From the NCBI RefSeq assembly GCF_902726565.1, contig NZ_CACVAF010000006.1, positions 186,001-250,000 on the forward strand: DNA of 64,000 nt. The letters are read 5' to 3'. Source of the DNA: Yersinia vastinensis (GTDB lineage Bacteria; Pseudomonadota; Gammaproteobacteria; Enterobacterales; Enterobacteriaceae). The first letter of the stretch is position 1. Each line of letters opens with the position of its first letter. The translations under genes and the position numbers were made by a program. A model generated the notes under the pieces. The model was not told the DNA's origin and did no database searches. It saw nothing but the letters and a program-made list of their open reading frames with translations. Of this stretch, positions 29,571-39,028 are shown piece by piece.

Positions 29571-30956
29571 ATGCTAAAGATTTTTAATACACTGAGTCGC
29601 CAAAAAGAGGAATTCAAGCCAATCCATGCCGGTAAAATTGGTATGTACGTGTGCGGGATCACCATTTATGACCTGTGTCACATCGGGCATGGGCGCACTT
29701 TTGTGGCTTTCGACGTTGTTGCGCGTTATTTGCGTTATTTAGGTTACTCTTTGACCTATGTTCGTAATGTCACGGATGTCGATGATAAGATCATTAAACG
29801 TGCGATTGAGAACAATGAAACCTGCGAGCAGCTCACGACGCGGATGTTGGCCGAAATGCACAAAGATTTCGATGCCCTGAATCTTGAGCGCCCAGATTTA
29901 GAACCACGAGCTACGCATCATATTCCCGAAATCATTGAGTTGACTGAGCGTTTGATCGCCCGTGATCACGCCTATGTGGCTTCAAATGGTGATGTTATGT
30001 TCGCTGTCGACAGTGATCCTGACTATGGCGTGTTGTCTCGTCAGGATCTGGACCAATTGCAGGCGGGAGCACGGGTTGAAGTTGCTGATGTTAAACGCAA
30101 TCCGATGGATTTTGTTTTATGGAAGATGTCCAAACCCGGAGAGCCTAGCTGGGAATCACCTTGGGGTCCGGGCCGCCCTGGTTGGCATATTGAGTGCTCT
30201 GCCATGAATGGCAAGCAGTTAGGGGCACATTTCGACATTCATGGGGGGGGCTCAGATTTGATGTTCCCACATCATGAAAATGAAATTGCGCAATCTACCT
30301 GTGCGCATGATGGCCCCTACGTTAATTACTGGATGCATTCCGGTATGGTGATGATCGATAAAGAGAAAATGTCGAAATCACTGAATAACTTTTTCACTAT
30401 CCGTGATGTACTGGCTTATTACGATGCTGAGACTGTGCGCTATTTCCTGATGTCAGGGCACTATCGCAGCCAGCTTAATTACAGCGAAGAAAATCTCAAA
30501 CAAGCGCGAGCTTCATTAGAGCGTCTCTATACTGCGTTACGTGGTACAGATGCAAGCGCAGCCCCAGCCGGTGGCGCTGAATTTGAAGCGCGTTTCCGCG
30601 CCGCTATGGATGATGATTTCAATACGCCAGAAGCCTACTCAGTGTTGTTTGATATCGCCCGCGAAGTGAACCGCCTGAAAACCGAAGATATCGCTGCGGC
30701 GAATGGTTTAGCAGCGGAACTGCGCAAACTGGCCCGTGTGCTGGGCTTGTTGGAACAGGATCCTGAACTGTTCTTACAAAGTGGTGCGAAGACTGACGAC
30801 GATGAAGTGGCAAAAATTGAAGCTCTGATTAAGCAACGCAATGATGCTCGCAGCAGCAAAGATTGGGCATTGGCCGATTCTGCTCGTGATCAACTCAATG
30901 AGCTGGGCATCGTGCTGGAAGATGGTCCACAAGGAACGACTTGGCGTCGCAAATAG
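29571..30956 (+). CDS. cysS: Cysteinyl-tRNA synthetase
   Basis: 461 residues, the E. coli length. Class I signatures CHIGHGRT (HIGH) and EKMSKSLNN (KMSKS); zinc ligands include the Cys in MYVCGIT and the HHENEIAQS segment. It attaches cysteine to tRNA(Cys). An 11-base match to the complement of the ChiX seed lies at 29604-29614 (see findings). Confidence 0.97.
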   Translation: MLKIFNTLSRQKEEFKPIHAGKIGMYVCGITIYDLCHIGHGRTFVAFDVVARYLRYLGYSLTYVRNVTDVDDKIIKRAIENNETCEQLTTRMLAEMHKDFDALNLERPDLEPRATHHIPEIIELTERLIARDHAYVASNGDVMFAVDSDPDYGVLSRQDLDQLQAGARVEVADVKRNPMDFVLWKMSKPGEPSWESPWGPGRPGWHIECSAMNGKQLGAHFDIHGGGSDLMFPHHENEIAQSTCAHDGPYVNYWMHSGMVMIDKEKMSKSLNNFFTIRDVLAYYDAETVRYFLMSGHYRSQLNYSEENLKQARASLERLYTALRGTDASAAPAGGAEFEARFRAAMDDDFNTPEAYSVLFDIAREVNRLKTEDIAAANGLAAELRKLARVLGLLEQDPELFLQSGAKTDDDEVAKIEALIKQRNDARSSKDWALADSARDQLNELGIVLEDGPQGTTWRRK

Positions 30957-30987
30957 CCGGGCGAATTAGGCAATAAGATAAAAAAAT

Positions 30988-31023
30988 TGCGGTTCTGGTG
31001 CTAACCAGTAACCGCATTTTTTT
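30988..31023 (+). terminator. Terminator after cysS
   Basis: Stem TGCGGTT(A/C)CTGG-type repeat: TGCGGTT ... AACCGCA with an inner CTGG/CCAG pairing, followed by seven T. Complementary A-run on the other side suggests it also serves the convergent ybcJ. Confidence 0.85.
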
Positions 31024-31059
31024 GCCCATACCGTGTGCTACCAGCAGGGAAGATTAAGC

Positions 31060-31272
31060 TCAGGCTTTAACCTGCACTTTCATACCTTCAAACTCAACAA
31101 TCTGATCGGCCACGATTTTGCAGCGCTTGCGCGTTTCTACATTTCCGTCGACTTTTACCAGCCCATCAGCGACGGCGGCTTTTGCTGAGGCACCACTGTC
31201 GCTCCAACCTTGCAACTTGAGTAAGTCACACAGCTCGACATGCGGGTGTTTTTCCAAATGAAAAATGTCCAT
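31060..31272 (-). CDS. ybcJ: S4-like RNA-binding protein YbcJ
   Basis: 70 residues from the ATG at 31272; the longer frame upstream runs back into folD and is rejected. Compact S4-type RNA-binding fold: KLQGWSDSGASAKAAVADGLVKVDG. E. coli YbcJ has the same size and binds RNA. It follows folD by 14 bp. Confidence 0.9.
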   Translation of the reverse strand: MDIFHLEKHPHVELCDLLKLQGWSDSGASAKAAVADGLVKVDGNVETRKRCKIVADQIVEFEGMKVQVKA

Positions 31273-31286
31273 TACTGTCCTTTCTA

Positions 31287-32153
31287 TCAATTTTCGTTGA
31301 TGTCGTGATATTCCTCGCAGGCTTGCAAGGTATTTTGTATCAGCGTTGCAACGGTCATTGGCCCGACACCACCGGGGACCGGTGTAATCCAACCCGCACG
31401 TTCAACAGCGACATCAAATTCTACATCACCGACTACTTTACCACTTTCCAGGCGGTTAATGCCCACATCAATCACGATAGCACCGGGTTTAATCCACTCA
31501 CCGGGAATAAAACCAGGTTTGCCGACTGCCACGACCAATAAATCCGCATTTTCAACATGCTGACGCAGATTTTTGGTGAAACGGTGCGTTACGGTTGTGG
31601 TACACCCCGCTAGCAGTAGCTCTAGGCTCATCGGGCGACCAACAATATTAGATGCCCCAACAACGACCGCATTCAACCCATAAGTTGGGATCTCATAGCG
31701 TTCAAGTAAGGTAACGATACCGCGTGGGGTACAAGGGCGTAGTTTTGGTGCGCGCTGGCACAGGCGACCAACGTTATACGGATGGAAGCCGTCGACATCT
31801 TTATCTGGATGGATACGCTCCAAGACTTTGACATTATCAATACCGGCAGGCAGCGGTAGCTGTACTAAAATTCCATCAATTTCACTATCGTCATTCAGTG
31901 AATCAATCAAGGATAGCAGCTCGGCTTCAGTGGTGGTCATCGGCAGGTCATAAGAACGGGAAACAAAGCCGACCTCTTCACAGGCCTTACGCTTACTGGC
32001 GACATAAATTTGTGACGCCGGATTCTCGCCAACCAACACCACGGCAAGACCGGGAGCACGCTTACCCGCAGCTAGGCGTTTCTGTACTAACGCAGCAATT
32101 TCATTTCTTACCTGCTGCGCAATCGTTTTACCATCAATAATTTTTGCTGACAT
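31287..32153 (-). CDS. folD: Methylene-THF dehydrogenase / methenyl-THF cyclohydrolase
   Basis: 288 residues. Signatures [13 protein letters not shown] (catalytic Lys), [24 protein letters not shown] and [15 protein letters not shown] bifunctional one-carbon enzyme of the cytoplasm. Divergent from argU; upstream of ybcJ. Confidence 0.97.
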   Translation of the reverse strand: MSAKIIDGKTIAQQVRNEIAALVQKRLAAGKRAPGLAVVLVGENPASQIYVASKRKACEEVGFVSRSYDLPMTTTEAELLSLIDSLNDDSEIDGILVQLPLPAGIDNVKVLERIHPDKDVDGFHPYNVGRLCQRAPKLRPCTPRGIVTLLERYEIPTYGLNAVVVGASNIVGRPMSLELLLAGCTTTVTHRFTKNLRQHVENADLLVVAVGKPGFIPGEWIKPGAIVIDVGINRLESGKVVGDVEFDVAVERAGWITPVPGGVGPMTVATLIQNTLQACEEYHDINEN

Positions 32154-32286
32154 CAGTGGAGGGGTCCATCAATTAAAAAAGCGGGAATCAGTCTATTTTG
32201 TCAGAAGCGGGGCGTGCTGTCAGGCGTATAATAACGATTAATTAACGATTAAATAGCCAGATGATAAACCGTAAGGCGAAAACCCA

Positions 32287-32314
32287 TTGACTCGAAAGCG
32301 ACTGCCCGTATAAT
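32287..32314 (+). promoter_or_regulatory. Promoter of argU
   Basis: -35 TTGACT (32287-32292), 16-bp spacer, perfect -10 TATAAT (32309-32314), about 50 bp before the mature tRNA. Confidence 0.8.
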
Positions 32315-32366
32315 CCAACCCGCAACTGACAACCAGCAGTATTCTGTGCTGCGGTAAATATCAAAT

Positions 32367-32443
32367 GCGCCCTTAGCTCAGTTGGATAGAGCAACGGCCT
32401 TCTAAGCCGTAGGTCACAGGTTCGAGCCCTGTAGGGCGTACCA
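32367..32443 (+). tRNA. argU: tRNA-Arg, anticodon TCT
   Basis: 77 bases with encoded CCA. Acceptor GCGCCCT pairs with AGGGCGT; D arm AGCTCAGTTGGATAGAGC; anticodon loop CTTCTAA with TCT at 32401-32403; T arm CAGGTTCGAGCCCTG. This rare-codon tRNA next to folD is the attachment site of prophage DLP12 in E. coli, and an integrase fragment follows here too. Confidence 0.97.
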
Positions 32444-32475
32444 TTAAAATCAATGAATTACCCTCCGATCATATC

Positions 32476-32682
32476 CTAATTATCAACAACCTTTTTCCAA
32501 CGTGTCAGATTAGTGACATTAATCCCCACTACCTCATCAATTTTACGCGCATGCTCAGTTAAGTGGTTTGGCGACAAGTGTGCATACCTCTGTATCATTT
32601 CAATCGATTCCCAACTGCCCACTTCTAGCAAAACCGTCAGCAAAACTCCTGCCTGAAGCAGCCAACTTGCCCAAGTATGACC
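32476..32682 (-). pseudogene. Tyrosine integrase, C-terminal remnant
   Basis: A 68-residue frame reading towards argU matches the end of P22/DLP12-type integrases: [12 protein letters not shown] (normally RHTWASWL), [10 protein letters not shown], then the catalytic Tyr in [19 protein letters not shown]. The catalytic Arg before His is lost at the break, and about 300 upstream residues are absent. It is thus a dead relic of an element that entered at argU. Confidence 0.88.
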
Positions 32683-33396
32683 TTACGACCGTCATCAGTT
32701 TCCACGGAAAACTCAATTGATTTAGCGCCGCCAGAGCTGATCACATATTTAGCTTCTGAGATGGTGAAGATAAATGCTATGCAAGAAGCGAGATAAGACA
32801 CTCGGCTTGAATATCAATATATCGTAATTGAAGCCATCATAGCCCACCTTTGCGCGGTTTTTTTCATTTATAGGGGGCGTAAATGTCTTTTTTATGCTTT
32901 AAATTCAGTTTGTTGACTGATTTAGTGCATCGGAATTTTCTCTAAGGCTACCTACGCCAAGCCGTATCAGTTGGTATATGTGATGGCCCCCCCTTCAATA
33001 AAATCTTGTACAACAGCTAGCAACGCTGGGTTTCAAATGGGTAAGGAGCATTTACTGCTACTGAAAGAGCAGAACCCGCTATGACAACACGTAATATTGG
33101 TTGTTACTCAAAAAGCGAAATTCGCTTTTACTAAACTATAAAAAGTTTGTCGAATGACTCAGGGCGTGAAGCGGATTTGTATAACAGTGTTGAGGGGCTA
33201 AACGGAACTATACATCAGCCAGCGATAGTTGTTGTAGGCTGTTCGATGTGAACAGCCCAGCATCGTCGGGCCTGCGTCCACTAGAGGCAAACTTCCCTAG
33301 CGCTGCGGTGGCGTATCAAGCGGTTCAGCACAGGTTTCGTGCCGGCATTCGAGGTGATTGCCAGCGGTTGTCGGCGATGATAAACCACTTCTCAAA
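32683..33396. other. Gene-free debris between the integrase relic and asrC
   Basis: No supportable gene in about 710 bp. On the minus strand before the integrase break there is a short reading ([16 protein letters not shown]) in another frame that looks like a fragment of an unrelated protein. A perfect 8-bp hairpin GGCTGTTC / GAACAGCC lies at 33237-33257, downstream of asrC, with no T-run. Consistent with a decayed mobile element. Confidence 0.6.
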
Positions 33397-34413
33397 CTAG
33401 GTTTTTCCTATCGCTTTGACATGCATGTTGGCGACGTATTGATCTTCTGCCCAGAAGATACGCTCGGCAACCATGGCTTCTGGGTTGAGGGTGACGCCGC
33501 ATAGCACTCGTTCCTTGAACTTGTGATAACCGGCTCGATCGATCAGATGGCCCATGTGGAGGTAAATGGGTTTACCACCCAACATCTCGGCTTCAAATTC
33601 GAACAGGTTCTTGATCACCGCATGCAGCACATCTTCGGTTACCCAATTGAGAAACTGCTTGCCGGTACGAGGAGTCTTCTTGCTGGTACGGCCTCCCAAC
33701 TTGACCATGTAGAGCTGTTGGGGATCTCGCTGCCAGGCGAGCGTCGGGCAGGCCAGCACGCACTCGCCACACCCGATGCACTTGCTCTTCTCTTTCACCG
33801 CCTTTCCATGTTTGATGGTGAGGCAATCTACCGCGTGGTGACTGCATGCCTTGATACAGGCACCGCAGCCAATGCAGCGCTCGGCCTTGAAGTGGATTTT
33901 GGCGATACCGAAGATGCCAAAGTCGGCCATGTTAGCCTTGGCACAGTCGTTAGGGCAGCCGGCGATCACCATCTTGAGGTGATAGGGATTGGGATAGAGG
34001 TGCTTTTCCATCCGCTGGGCCAGACCGGTACAGTCGATATTGCCCTTCTGACAGATAGTGTTGCCCTGACAGGCAACGATGTTGCGCCCGCCGATGCTCT
34101 GGTAACCCGCTTTGGTATCAGCTATCTCGATGCTACAGGTCTCCACCTCGATTTCTTTAATGAACGGCTCCAGGGCGGCGTTGACTTTGTCCATGTCACG
34201 GTACTTGATGCCGGGCATAGCCAGTTTCTGTCGGGTAGTGAGGTGTATCAGACCATTGCCGTACTGTTCGGCGATCTGCTGGGCGACTGCCAGTAGATGG
34301 GCGGGCATAATTCCACCGGGAATGCGGACGCTGATCATCGCCTCACCGCGCACTTTGGAGAGGCGGTATTCGTTATTAGCGCGTGCCTTGATGATGTCAA
34401 TATCGAGACTCAT
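33397..34413 (-). CDS. asrC: Anaerobic sulfite reductase subunit C (siroheme subunit)
   Basis: 338 residues from the ATG at 34413 (GGGAGAA upstream); Salmonella AsrC is about the same. The nitrite/sulfite-reductase half has the siroheme/[4Fe-4S] Cys motifs CQGNTICQKG and AGCPNDCAKAN; two ferredoxin clusters sit between (CIGCGACIKAC and CIGCGECVLAC). It reduces sulfite to sulfide without oxygen in the cytoplasm, using electrons from AsrA and AsrB. Last gene of asrABC, 11 bp after asrB. More GC-rich than the flanking Yersinia genes. Confidence 0.95.
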   Translation of the reverse strand: MSLDIDIIKARANNEYRLSKVRGEAMISVRIPGGIMPAHLLAVAQQIAEQYGNGLIHLTTRQKLAMPGIKYRDMDKVNAALEPFIKEIEVETCSIEIADTKAGYQSIGGRNIVACQGNTICQKGNIDCTGLAQRMEKHLYPNPYHLKMVIAGCPNDCAKANMADFGIFGIAKIHFKAERCIGCGACIKACSHHAVDCLTIKHGKAVKEKSKCIGCGECVLACPTLAWQRDPQQLYMVKLGGRTSKKTPRTGKQFLNWVTEDVLHAVIKNLFEFEAEMLGGKPIYLHMGHLIDRAGYHKFKERVLCGVTLNPEAMVAERIFWAEDQYVANMHVKAIGKT

Positions 34414-34424
34414 AATGTTCTCCC

Positions 34425-35258
34425 TCAATCGATCAGATGCTGGGCTTGGTCAAAACGAAAGACCGGGCCATCCATGCAGATATAGGTGTCACCCATCCTG
34501 CAGTGACCACACTTGCCAACTGCGCAAGCCATACGCCGCTCGTAGTCGACCCAAATGCGATCCTTGGAGATGCCGAGTTTGAGGAAGGCGAGTACCACGA
34601 AGCGGATCATTATGGGGGGGCCGACCACGATCACTTGGATATCCTCTTTGTCGGCTAAATCCAACTGATCAATGTAATCGGTCACCCGACCGATGCGAAA
34701 TTGCTCGCTTTCCTTGCCCTCATCTAGCGTGACGATGAGGTTCTGCTGCTCGGCCCATAGAGGCATTTCGTGGCGATAGAGCACTGCCTGCTCGTTTTTG
34801 AAACCGAGGATGATGTCGAGGGATTTCACCTCCTCTGGGTGTTTGCTAAAACGACGTAGCAAACCCTTGACAGGGGCGACACCTGTGCCGCCAGCTACGA
34901 CAATAAGATGCTGATTGCTATAGCTCTCCAGTGGATAGCCGTTGCCATGAACGCCGCGCATCCACACCTTTTCACCCACATCAAGAGTGAATAGAGCATC
35001 GGTTACTTTGCCAACTTTACGGATCAATAGATCCACGTAGCCATCTCCATAGTCTGAGACGGAGATGGGGGCCTCGCCGACGGCGGGTAGAGAGACCTCA
35101 ACAAACTGACCATAGTGGACATCAAAGTCACGGGAAACACGAAAGTTCCACTCCAGTTCAGTGTGACGTTCGATGTCTTGGATGGTGTAGGGTTTGGGGA
35201 GCAGACGGTTCTTCGACTCTGTCTGTTCCATTGTTGTGGTTTGCTGGCAGTCGGACAT
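34425..35258 (-). CDS. asrB: Anaerobic sulfite reductase subunit B (flavin/NADH subunit)
   Basis: 277 residues: an FAD-binding ferredoxin-reductase domain, nucleotide-binding [15 protein letters not shown], and a C-terminal iron-sulfur Cys cluster ([17 protein letters not shown]), as in dihydroorotate dehydrogenase electron-transfer subunits. It passes NADH electrons to AsrC. One base after the asrA stop, so translation is coupled. The first ~20 residues (Thr/Gln rich) are longer than in Salmonella. Confidence 0.95.
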   Translation of the reverse strand: MSDCQQTTTMEQTESKNRLLPKPYTIQDIERHTELEWNFRVSRDFDVHYGQFVEVSLPAVGEAPISVSDYGDGYVDLLIRKVGKVTDALFTLDVGEKVWMRGVHGNGYPLESYSNQHLIVVAGGTGVAPVKGLLRRFSKHPEEVKSLDIILGFKNEQAVLYRHEMPLWAEQQNLIVTLDEGKESEQFRIGRVTDYIDQLDLADKEDIQVIVVGPPIMIRFVVLAFLKLGISKDRIWVDYERRMACAVGKCGHCRMGDTYICMDGPVFRFDQAQHLID

Positions 35259-35259
35259 A

Positions 35260-36318
35260 TCAGTTCCCCCCCTGTGCTTGGTCAGCCTCTATGGTCTGTT
35301 CGACCACATCAGTCATCTTATTGATGATGTTGGTAAAGGAGATGTAGTGAGGGCAACGATCGTCACAGCGGCCGCAGCCAACGCACATGTGTTCCTCCCC
35401 CTGACGGGCTTTATAGTCATTAACCTTGTGCAGAGCTCGGTAACGCAACCGCTCGCCATGCTTGGCTCGAAAACCGTGGCCACCAGCCATGTCGCTGAAA
35501 CCATCAACCATGCAGCTTGACCACTGGCGGCGTCGCTCGCCCTGCTGTGAGTTCTCGGCATAGGTTAGGTCGTGTACGCTATAGCAGCTACAGGTAGGAC
35601 AGGAAGTTGTGCAGCGACCGCAACCGATACAGCGGCTGTCATATTCAGCCCAGACAGGATGGCCTGTAAGGATTTGACGAATACGTTTGGGATCATCACA
35701 GACACTGTCTGGAGTACGTACCTTGACAGGATTGCTCTGGACAAATTCTGGCGTGAAAGCGTCAGGTTTTCCCAGTTCGGCAAAATAGGGCAACAGATCT
35801 GGGTCTTTTATCTCGATGCGTGCGTTATGGTCGCTCATGCGAATGGCGGCAGCGTAGTCATGCGTTTTATTGCTGCCCATGGAAACGCAAAAGCAGTTCT
35901 CGAAGCTCTCGCGGCACTCCAGCAACACCAGCTTGAGCTTACTGCGTAGCCTCGCGTAGTAGACATCCTGATTTTGGCCGTTCTTAAGGTAAATTTGATC
36001 CAGTCGGCGCAGGGCGTGAATATCGCAGCTACGCAGGAACAGCAGGGTGGGCTTGGCATCGACTTTCGATTCCCGTAGTTCCAAATTGTCGAAGTGAAAC
36101 AGGGTCTGAGTGATGGGAAGTACCACCTCCTTGGGGGAGAAGTGGGACTTTTCCTGCCACACCAGTTCCGCGGGTTGACGGATATTGCGGTAGGTGACGT
36201 TGTCAGTGTCGGAGAAGCGGCCACCCCGATATTCGGCCACTGGCGCCATAATCCTGTAATCAAGTCGCAATCGCTTGAACAACTGCTCCAACGCAGGATT
36301 GGTGAGAAGAAATGACAT
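35260..36318 (-). CDS. asrA: Anaerobic sulfite reductase subunit A (ferredoxin-like)
   Basis: 352 residues. Two [4Fe-4S] motifs near the C-terminus: [16 protein letters not shown] and [16 protein letters not shown]. The N-terminal part is a 4Fe-4S dicluster/hydrogenase-like scaffold. First gene of the operon. The promoter should lie in 36319-36450; I could not fix an FNR site by eye. Confidence 0.95.
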   Translation of the reverse strand: MSFLLTNPALEQLFKRLRLDYRIMAPVAEYRGGRFSDTDNVTYRNIRQPAELVWQEKSHFSPKEVVLPITQTLFHFDNLELRESKVDAKPTLLFLRSCDIHALRRLDQIYLKNGQNQDVYYARLRSKLKLVLLECRESFENCFCVSMGSNKTHDYAAAIRMSDHNARIEIKDPDLLPYFAELGKPDAFTPEFVQSNPVKVRTPDSVCDDPKRIRQILTGHPVWAEYDSRCIGCGRCTTSCPTCSCYSVHDLTYAENSQQGERRRQWSSCMVDGFSDMAGGHGFRAKHGERLRYRALHKVNDYKARQGEEHMCVGCGRCDDRCPHYISFTNIINKMTDVVEQTIEADQAQGGN

Positions 36319-36908
36319 AAATAAACACCTTGTTTGAGGGTTACATGCCTTGGCACTGAAATGGTTTAGGAGGGGAAGAATAAGTCACTAAATATAAGTG
36401 AGCGACTCTGTCACTAACTGGAAAAAATAAAAATTATGCTCATTATAAATGACCATTTTTTCCTCCTTAAGCGTGTTTTACTACTGTAAAATCATTCTAT
36501 GGAGATTATTTTATTTAGAGTATCTATTAATAATGAATGTATCGTTTGGTATTTCTAAACGATACGGTGCTGCTGCGGAGGTTGATGTAGCCACGCCATT
36601 CCTAGCCAAAATGCAACACAGTGATTCACCCGTGTGTGTTATTTCTTCAGTATCTACCTGAGCGGTTACCAACAAAGATATGTGTAGAATTCGCCGTAGC
36701 CTCTTGTCGACGATGACACGGCGTAGTCCCCTGTTTTTCCTTTTATAGGGCACAGGGTGGTCAATAATATCGAACGGCTTGAGCCTCACTTGATATGGGA
36801 GGGCTATTTTGCAATAGCCCAAATTTACATCTTATCTTCATCTTCACTCTATTTTAATGGGCTAAATAGAATGTCCTCAATGAGTTAGCTCATACAGGGA
36901 GACTGATG
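36319..36908. other. Gene-poor gap between asrA and yjhP
   Basis: 590 bp. The part next to asrA (36319-36450) is AT-rich and probably holds the asr promoter. Two overlapping frames, 36511-36822 on minus and about 36529-36661 on plus, have no recognisable domain and no good ribosome site, so neither is called. Composition drops to AT-rich between two GC-richer blocks, which suggests a junction. Confidence 0.55.
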
Positions 36909-37661
36909 CTACCTAGCGATGAGCGCGAACACGCCCCAGCCAAAGTATTCCCTTGTGTAGGTGACGTGGCGTTTCGGCGATATCGTTAACTCCGCTCTGA
37001 CCTCTTCGGCAAAGTCATCGTTAGGATTTTCCTCCAGCCAGCGGCGCATGGTCAGCCACTTAGCTCCTTCATATCTGTCCCAGCCCTCTTGATCCGCCAG
37101 CACCATTTCCACCACATCATAACCGAGTGTGTCGAAAGAGGTGACCAGCTCGGAAAGGGTAAGAAAATCGGCCAGAGATGTGACGCCACTCTCACACTCT
37201 CTTGCCATTTCATCCGTCGTGGGCAACTGACGCCAATACGGCTCCCCAATGAGCAGCATTCCGCCAGGCTTAAGGCTTTTTGCTAGCAGCTCAATGGTCC
37301 CGGCGACGCCTCCAGCAATCCAAGTGGCACCGACGCAGGCTGCTATGTCGCATTTCTCTTTTGCAACATAACCCGTTGCGTCGTTATGGATAAAAGTCAC
37401 CCGATCGCTGACGCCGAGTTCTTCAGCGCGCAGTTTAGCTTGCTCACTGAACAGTTGGCTCATGTCGATGCCGACACCGGTAATGCCATAATCGCGAGCC
37501 CAAGTGCAGAGCATTTCGCCCGAGCCGCTGCCGAGATCGAGGATTTGCGTGCCCGATTTCATGCGTAATACGCGCCCAAGGGTGTCATACTTTTCTGGTG
37601 TGAACGGGTTATGGATGCGGTGCTCACTTTCGCTAATCGTAAAAATACGTGGAATATCCAA
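36909..37661 (-). CDS. yjhP: SAM-dependent methyltransferase, YjhP family
   Basis: 250 residues of class I methyltransferase: motif I ILDLGSGSGEM, GIDMSQLF, and the post-core GGMLLIGEPYW. Very close to E. coli YjhP as I recall it (MDIPRIFTISESEHRIHNPF at the start). In E. coli, yjhP, yjhQ and yjhX form one group on the KpLE2 prophage-like element, and here they keep that order. Substrate unknown. It begins 3 bp after the end of the yjhQ remnant. Confidence 0.9.
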   Translation of the reverse strand: MDIPRIFTISESEHRIHNPFTPEKYDTLGRVLRMKSGTQILDLGSGSGEMLCTWARDYGITGVGIDMSQLFSEQAKLRAEELGVSDRVTFIHNDATGYVAKEKCDIAACVGATWIAGGVAGTIELLAKSLKPGGMLLIGEPYWRQLPTTDEMARECESGVTSLADFLTLSELVTSFDTLGYDVVEMVLADQEGWDRYEGAKWLTMRRWLEENPNDDFAEEVRAELTISPKRHVTYTREYFGWGVFALIAR

Positions 37662-37664
37662 TGC

Positions 37665-37886
37665 TTAATTCCTTTTATAGGGTCGAGTGTTAAGGGGAGT
37701 TCCCTTACAAATTTTGGTGACTGCTTTTTCAGACAGCAGCAACACTGAGTAGATGTTTTTGTTATCAAACACATCAGCCACCAGAGTGGCTGCTGTGTTG
37801 AATCCAAATGCGCGAGTTTTAACCTCGTGAATGTCATCGGTGTCGCATTCTGCGGCGATGTGAACGTTGCAGTAATGTGATGTCAT
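37665..37886 (-). pseudogene. yjhQ: Truncated GNAT acetyltransferase, YjhQ-like (antitoxin remnant)
   Basis: 73-residue frame with a good ribosome site (AAGGAG) 10 bp after yjhX. Residues ~15-45 resemble a GNAT N-terminus (DIHEVKTRAFGF..AATLV), as in YjhQ, which is about 180 residues in E. coli. The acetyl-CoA motif and everything after it are missing, and the last ~25 residues fit nothing. Position between yjhX and yjhP supports a deleted yjhQ. In E. coli YjhQ is reported to counteract the toxin YjhX. It might still be a made short protein. Confidence 0.7.
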
Positions 37887-37896
37887 AAAGCGCTCC

Positions 37897-38154
37897 TTAG
37901 CGATTGTCCAACTGGGCACGAACATTGTTCAGCCCGGTGGTGTTGATGCGGTAAGGTTGACCATTGACGGATTTAATCAGTTTTTTGGTTTTGAGTTTTT
38001 TAAAAACGGCAAGTGTACAATTGGTGAGCAACAGTCCTTCGCGGCTGTAGCATTCAACGGATGTGACGCGGCCTGATGTGTCGCGAACGTACACAATACG
38101 TCCACCTTTGGCGAGAACGTGTAAGGTACGTTGTTCCTGACGGGATAAATTCAT
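37897..38154 (-). CDS. yjhX: Topoisomerase I inhibitor toxin TopAI (YjhX, UPF0386)
   Basis: 85 residues, full length and nearly the same as the E. coli protein I remember ([20 protein letters not shown] at the start, [19 protein letters not shown] at the end). E. coli YjhX (TopAI) was described as a toxin that binds topoisomerase I and blocks DNA relaxation, with YjhQ as antitoxin. Here the toxin is intact but yjhQ is cut short. A short leader ORF and a strong hairpin precede it. Confidence 0.9.
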   Translation of the reverse strand: MNLSRQEQRTLHVLAKGGRIVYVRDTSGRVTSVECYSREGLLLTNCTLAVFKKLKTKKLIKSVNGQPYRINTTGLNNVRAQLDNR

Positions 38155-38230
38155 ACTGGAAAACCTGTTTAATCATCATGTGCAAAACGTGCAAACACAC
38201 AGCGGTGTCCGCATTCGATTTCGGCGCATT

Positions 38231-38271
38231 GATAATCAGCCCGGCCTGAAAAAGTCGGTAAACTGATTATC
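38231..38271 (-). promoter_or_regulatory. Leader hairpin upstream of yjhX
   Basis: Perfect 9-bp inverted repeat GATAATCAG / CTGATTATC with a 23-base loop in the yjhX leader. One arm contains the stop codon of the leader ORF at 38267-38293, so ribosome position would decide whether it folds. Confidence 0.6.
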
Positions 38272-38293
38272 GGATGATTACATTCTCCAGCAT
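38267..38293 (-). CDS. Candidate 8-residue leader peptide of yjhX
   Basis: ATG ... TAA encoding MLENVIIR, with a Shine-Dalgarno GAGG five bases before the ATG and 112 bp before yjhX. I recall that E. coli topAI is controlled by a short leader ORF (toiL) that senses ribosome-targeting antibiotics; this may be the counterpart, but I cannot compare the sequences. Also possible: chance. Confidence 0.45.
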   Translation of the reverse strand: MLENVIIR

Positions 38294-38568
38294 CAAAGCC
38301 TCGGATTGAGTTGAAAGGTATTTACGAGGTGAATAATAACACGTGGTTTTAGAAGATGTATGTGGGCGCCGGAAAAGTGTGATCTGCTTCGATAAACTTG
38401 ATCTGACAAATTGCAGTAGTTAACCAGAAATAAATGTTCAGGAAACGCAAAAAGAGAAATGCGATATCAGTTTCTGTCGGGATTCTGGTGTAATGGAGCT
38501 ATACGCCACAGATGCAATATAGATTTTTCCAGAGATATATCATCTCGTTACCACTCCTTTCTACTCAC

Positions 38569-38882
38569 CTAATTGGCTATTTTTGTTACTCGGGTAGTCA
38601 GTGCCATCGCTGCGCTGGCCACGGTAAATACTGCGATTATCCAACCCATGTGCCATCACTTAATGGCCCCCAAATCAATTTAGCAATGCAAAAGCTGATT
38701 AAAAATCCGGTGATGGTCAGTTCCACATTGCCTTGCAAATCTTCCGCCATGGTAGGCATAGCCGGTAAATAAATATCGGTAGATAAAGAGGTGAAAGCCA
38801 TTAATGCACTGAGAATAATAACAAAAGAAAGGCCGGTCGTTTTTCGGGAAATGGTCTGCATGTGCGCCTGAGTGTCAATCAT
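38569..38882 (-). pseudogene. Bcr/CflA-type MFS drug transporter with internal deletion
   Basis: Residues 1-77 from 38882 match the start of Bcr/CflA multidrug transporters (MAFTSLSTDIYLPAMPTMAE, then IAKLIWGPLSDG). The frame stops near 38640. In another frame the next ~26 codons (38649-38569) read MGWIIAVFTVASAAMALTTR, a typical final membrane segment, and stop. The middle ~300 residues are missing and the ends are fused out of frame. A non-functional relic. Confidence 0.8.
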
Positions 38883-39028
38883 AATTATTGATTTGGAGAT
38901 AAGGAGATAGACATAGGTTAACGCTTTCAGGCGGGGAAATAGTTACATGTAAAAGGATAGAAGTTATGAATGGTACTCATAAATACTGTTGGCATTAGAG
39001 TATTCCCATACATTTACAATGATCGCTT

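Noticed and set aside
31273-31392. Longer YbcJ with 40 extra residues
   Set aside because: The extension lies in folD in another frame; the ATG at 31272 gives the normal 70 residues.
36449-36822. Overlapping 70- and 103-residue frames between asrA and yjhP
   Set aside because: No domain or ribosome site, and they contradict each other; kept as a gap note only.
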